The notes below the pieces were generated by a model. That model had not been told where the DNA came from and did no database searches. It saw only the letters and a program-made list of their open reading frames with translations. Shown here piece after piece: positions 61,514 through 64,000 of a DNA stretch of 64,000 nucleotides (positions within the stretch are counted from its first letter, which is position 1; each line of letters opens with the position of its first letter). The stretch is from contig NZ_FOTP01000003.1 of NCBI RefSeq assembly GCF_900114605.1, positions 248,001 through 312,000 of the forward strand, given 5' to 3'. The position numbers and the translations under genes were made by a program. Source of the stretch: Bradyrhizobium sp. NFR13 (GTDB taxonomy: Bacteria > Pseudomonadota > Alphaproteobacteria > Rhizobiales > Xanthobacteraceae).

Positions 61514-61687
61514 ATGTCTGATGTTTCTCGCCGCGCTCAACTTATCCTGTTGAAGAACGATCTGCACATCATGCGAGGCCGGGCTCAACGCCTGGATCTA
61601 GGCGATGTAGCCTTGTTGATCTCGCAAGCTGTTCTACTGCTCTCCAATCAGCCGGAGATTCCTAAATCTGACCAGCCCCGCGCCTAA
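61514..61687 (+). CDS. Small protein, 57 aa, unknown function
   Basis: ATG at 61514 to TAA at 61685-61687. The sequence MSDVSRRAQLILLKNDLHIM is followed by RGRAQRLDLGDVALLISQAV and a polar end; it is amphipathic and largely helical. The family is not recognised. It converges with the 31-residue membrane gene, and the two stop codons overlap. No strong Shine-Dalgarno (GGGAACCAAG) is seen, so coding status rests on protein-like composition. Confidence 0.4.
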   Translation: MSDVSRRAQLILLKNDLHIMRGRAQRLDLGDVALLISQAVLLLSNQPEIPKSDQPRA

Positions 61688-61779
61688 CTGCGCTGTTTGT
61701 CATCGGCGCGTTCGGTCGCCAGGACGAACATACCAACAGCTGCTGCGGTCACCAAAAACGGCATAACGATAAGAGCCAT
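61684..61779 (-). CDS. Tiny single-pass membrane protein, 31 aa
   Basis: ATG at 61779 with a good GGAGG 6 bases upstream. The peptide is one hydrophobic helix, MALIVMPFLVTAAAVGMFVL, with a charged tail ATERADDKQRS. That shape fits a small inner-membrane protein that might modulate a larger complex. It overlaps the stop of the 57-aa gene. Function unknown; the ribosome-binding site and composition are the evidence. Confidence 0.5.
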   Translation of the reverse strand: MALIVMPFLVTAAAVGMFVLATERADDKQRS

Positions 61780-62081
61780 GGACGCCTCCGTGTCGAAGTT
61801 GATCTTCGAGCATGACACAGCATCTCCTATGCGGCTCCCTACTTCCCTAAAGCGGATGGTGAACAGAATCATACAGAGAGATTTGGTTGAGAAATGCCAA
61901 ATTCACGAATGATAAAGTATGCGATCTGCGCGATGTCCAGCGCGCTAAATGTCTGCTTTGCGCCAGGAGCGGTAACCCACCACGACGACTTTGCGTCAGA
62001 AGCGGGCATTCGCCAGCGGGGTTCCCCTGAGGTAGAGGAGGCGGACATTTCTTGCACTGGCCGCCCCCCTCCAAAGATAGC
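61780..62081. other. 302-bp region, no supported gene
   Basis: Short frames exist on both strands (for example about 61894-62085 on plus) but none has a good ribosome-binding site or protein-like composition. The 3' part is GC-rich and abuts the second BKACE stop. Nothing else was recognised. Confidence 0.4.
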
Positions 62082-63005
62082 TTAAACCTCCAGCTTGTCC
62101 CCACCCTTCAGATCAAGCATCTCGCGCGCTTCATCCGGGGTCGCAATCTTAAGACCCAAACCTTCGACGATCTTGCGCGCGAGGGTGACCTGCTCGGCAT
62201 TCGAGGAAGCCATGCGACCTGGCGCCGCCCACAGCGAATCTTCCAGACCGACGCGGATATTGCCGCCCATGGCCGCGGCCATCGCCGCGATCGGCAGTTG
62301 ATTGCGACCAGCGCCGAGCACCGACCAGACATACTTGTCGCCGAACAAACGATCCGCCGTGCGCTTCATGTGCAACACGTCTTCGGGATGTGCACCGGTG
62401 CCGCCCTGCAGGCCAAACACCGTCTGGATGAACAGTGGCGGCTTCACCAGACCCTGGTCGAGGAAATAGGCCAGGTTATAGAGATGCGCGGTATCGTAAC
62501 ATTCGAATTCGAAGCGCGTGCCCGTCTCCGCCAGCGTCTTCAGGACGTATTCAATGTCCTGGAACGTGTTGCGGAACACGATGTCCTTGTTCTGCAGGTG
62601 CTTCAACTCCCAGTCATGCTCGAATTTCTTGAAACGGTTCAGCATGCCGAAGAAGCCGAAATTCATCGAGCCCATATTGAGCGACGCGACTTCCGGCTTG
62701 TAGACCGCCGCAGGCCGCACGCGCTCGTCCACCGTCATGGTCGGCGCACCACCGGTGGTCAGGTTGATCACCGCATTGGAGCGCTGCTTGATGATCTTCA
62801 GGAACGGCGCGAAGGCCTCTGGGCTTTGATCCGGCTGACCGGTTTTCGGGTTGCGCGCATGCAGATGCACGATCGCGGCGCCCGCTTCCGCCGCATCCAC
62901 GGCAGCATCAGCGATTTCCTGCGGCGTTACCGGTAATGCCTTGGACATCGAGGGCGTATGGATCGCCCCCGTCACGGCACAGGTGATGATGACTTTGCGG
63001 CTCAT
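62082..63005 (-). CDS. Beta-keto acid cleavage enzyme (BKACE), second copy
   Basis: 307 residues from the ATG at 63005, preceded by GGAGA. BKACE words: KVIITCAVTGAIHTPSMSKA, PVTPQEIADAAVDAAEAGAA, zinc site HLHARNPKTGQPDQ (His47, His49), NLTTGGAPTMTVDER and SVLGAGRNQLPIAAM. It resembles 3-dehydrocarnitine cleavage enzymes more than the unit C copy does, and is paired with a carnitine-dehydrogenase-like gene. It would join acetyl-CoA and a 3-keto acid to give acetoacetate and the matching CoA ester or betaine product. Confidence 0.92.
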   Translation of the reverse strand: MSRKVIITCAVTGAIHTPSMSKALPVTPQEIADAAVDAAEAGAAIVHLHARNPKTGQPDQSPEAFAPFLKIIKQRSNAVINLTTGGAPTMTVDERVRPAAVYKPEVASLNMGSMNFGFFGMLNRFKKFEHDWELKHLQNKDIVFRNTFQDIEYVLKTLAETGTRFEFECYDTAHLYNLAYFLDQGLVKPPLFIQTVFGLQGGTGAHPEDVLHMKRTADRLFGDKYVWSVLGAGRNQLPIAAMAAAMGGNIRVGLEDSLWAAPGRMASSNAEQVTLARKIVEGLGLKIATPDEAREMLDLKGGDKLEV

Positions 63006-63040
63006 GTCAGTCTCCGTCTTACTGTTGAGAGATCGTATGA

Positions 63041-63988
63041 TCAGGATTTGCCGCCCTGTGCGGCCTTGTGGGCCGCCAGTGCTGCAAGGCGTTCGTTGCG
63101 TTGCTGCGTCAGCGCCGCGATCCGGTCCGGCGACGGCTGATGCGGCCAGGCCGCTATCACCCGGTCGACATTCGGGCTTTGATAGACTTCGGGTCCTGCC
63201 GATGCGGCAGCCAGCTCTTTGTAGAAACCGGTATAGCGCGCGCAGTAATCGGGGATGCCACCGGGCGCATTGAGTTCGATGGTTTCCAGCGGGCCGAGAA
63301 ACGACCAGCGCAGACCAAGGCCGTCCTTTACGGTGTGGTCGAGATCTTCCGCAGAGACATAACCTTCGCCGACAAGACGAAACGCCTCTGCCAGCAACGC
63401 GCCCTGCAGACGGTTGAGAATGAAGCCGTTGATCTCGCGGTTAACTGTGACAGGCACCTGCCCGATCTCGCGATAGATCTCGCGCGCACGGTCGATGGTC
63501 TCATGCGAGGTCCAGGATGCGCCGCATAGTTCGACCAGCGGCACGAGATGTGGCGGATTGACGGGATGACCGACAAGACATCGCGCCCGCCCCGGAAGCA
63601 TTTCAGTAAAGCGGGACGCCACAATGGCCGAAGTCGATGACGCCAGCAACGCATCCGGAGGCGCAAGACGATCCAGCTCCGAAAAGATGGCGATCTTCTG
63701 ATCGACATTTTCAGGGCCATTCTCCTGTACGAAGGTCACGTCCTTGACGGCCTCTGCCAAACTTGCCGCGATCGATATTCTTGCAGCCGCGCCGTCTGGA
63801 TCACTGGCAAGCCCATGACGGGCCAGCGCATGCAGTTCATCGCGAATAAGCTGAGGCGCAGCTTCCAGCGTCGGGCGATGCGGATCGGTCAATCGCACGG
63901 TCCAACCTGCGCGGGCGAAGATCGTTGCCCAGGCCCGCCCAATCAAACCAACTCCTACGATCGCGACGTGCCGATTGTTCGTTGTCAT
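63041..63988 (-). CDS. 3-hydroxyacyl-CoA dehydrogenase-like (lambda-crystallin/carnitine dehydrogenase type)
   Basis: 315 residues from the ATG at 63988; an in-frame GTG at 64000 at the window edge adds four. Rossmann AIVGVGLIGRAWATIFARAG (about residues 9-28), SSSTSAIV (about 112) and catalytic HPVNPPHLVPLVELCGA (about 137-153), then NREINGFILNRLQGALLAEA. These match lambda-crystallin (L-gulonate 3-dehydrogenase) and L-carnitine dehydrogenase. It lies 35 bp upstream of the BKACE gene, so a 3-hydroxy acid is probably oxidised then cleaved. Confidence 0.87.
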   Translation of the reverse strand: MTTNNRHVAIVGVGLIGRAWATIFARAGWTVRLTDPHRPTLEAAPQLIRDELHALARHGLASDPDGAAARISIAASLAEAVKDVTFVQENGPENVDQKIAIFSELDRLAPPDALLASSTSAIVASRFTEMLPGRARCLVGHPVNPPHLVPLVELCGASWTSHETIDRAREIYREIGQVPVTVNREINGFILNRLQGALLAEAFRLVGEGYVSAEDLDHTVKDGLGLRWSFLGPLETIELNAPGGIPDYCARYTGFYKELAAASAGPEVYQSPNVDRVIAAWPHQPSPDRIAALTQQRNERLAALAAHKAAQGGKS

Positions 63989-64000
63989 TTCTATTCTCAC

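Noticed and set aside
61894-62085. 63-codon plus-strand frame before the second BKACE
   Set aside because: No ribosome-binding site, and it overlaps the BKACE stop.

Overview
The window (about 62-65% G+C by eye) reads as chromosomal DNA of an alphaproteobacterium, most likely the Bradyrhizobium/Rhodopseudomonas/Afipia group. The reasons are the stand-alone second-type ClpS, a ScfR/RamB-type regulator next to a long-form isocitrate lyase, the fabI-phosphatase-aroC block, and interspersed palindromes of the 'CCTCTCCC...GGGAGAGG' and 'GTCATCCCCGC' kinds. The genus is inferred, not proven. No rRNA, tRNA, CRISPR array, insertion sequence or prophage was seen.

Layout. (1) 1-7.6 kb: an acyl-CoA/phenylpropanoid-type beta-oxidation locus. 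Feruloyl-CoA synthase-like ligase (cut by the left edge), enoyl-CoA hydratase, 3-hydroxyacyl-CoA-dehydrogenase-like SDR and a TetR regulator lie on the minus strand; a thiolase and a second acyl-CoA ligase lie on the plus strand. (2) 7.7-37.7 kb: mostly housekeeping. It holds orphan cbiA/cobB, a VWA-like DUF1194 protein, a Sel1-repeat protein, clpS, a class III cyclase, aroC, a histidine phosphatase, fabI, an ECF sigma/anti-sigma pair, cbpA-like DnaJ, pdxH, corA, an L,D-transpeptidase, an extensin-like protein, another acyl-CoA ligase, a DUF559 nuclease nested in palindromes, a YqeY-like protein, a GT39-type glycosyltransferase, carA, a hotdog thioesterase, a HerA-like ATPase, the ScfR-type regulator and aceA.

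(3) 37.4-61.2 kb is the most interesting part: a catabolic island of three regulated units. Unit A (minus strand, about 48.0 to 37.4 kb, LacI-type regulator opposite) encodes maleylacetate reductase, a TrzN/AtzB-like amidohydrolase, a beta-hydroxyacid dehydrogenase, hydroxyquinol 1,2-dioxygenase, a GlcD-like FAD oxidase, a ribose-type ABC importer and a YciI protein. Unit B (plus strand, MarR opposite) encodes a RidA-family protein and a second copy of the same four-gene importer. Unit C (minus strand, about 60.1 to 55.2 kb, second LacI opposite) encodes a second hydroxyquinol-type dioxygenase, an SDR, a beta-keto acid cleavage enzyme (BKACE), a quinone oxidoreductase, a cupin and an orphan TctC-type binding protein. 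Each unit has a pair of repeated operator-like sites upstream, spaced 21-23 bp.

(4) 61.5-64 kb: two very small convergent genes, then a second BKACE with a lambda-crystallin/carnitine-dehydrogenase-like enzyme.

Working model (inference): the island imports small polar compounds through sugar-type ABC systems, modifies them, and passes them through hydroxyquinol-type ring cleavage to maleylacetate and 3-oxoadipate. BKACE may finish 3-oxoadipate with acetyl-CoA in place of the usual PcaIJ/PcaF steps. No ring hydroxylase is visible, so the true substrate is open.
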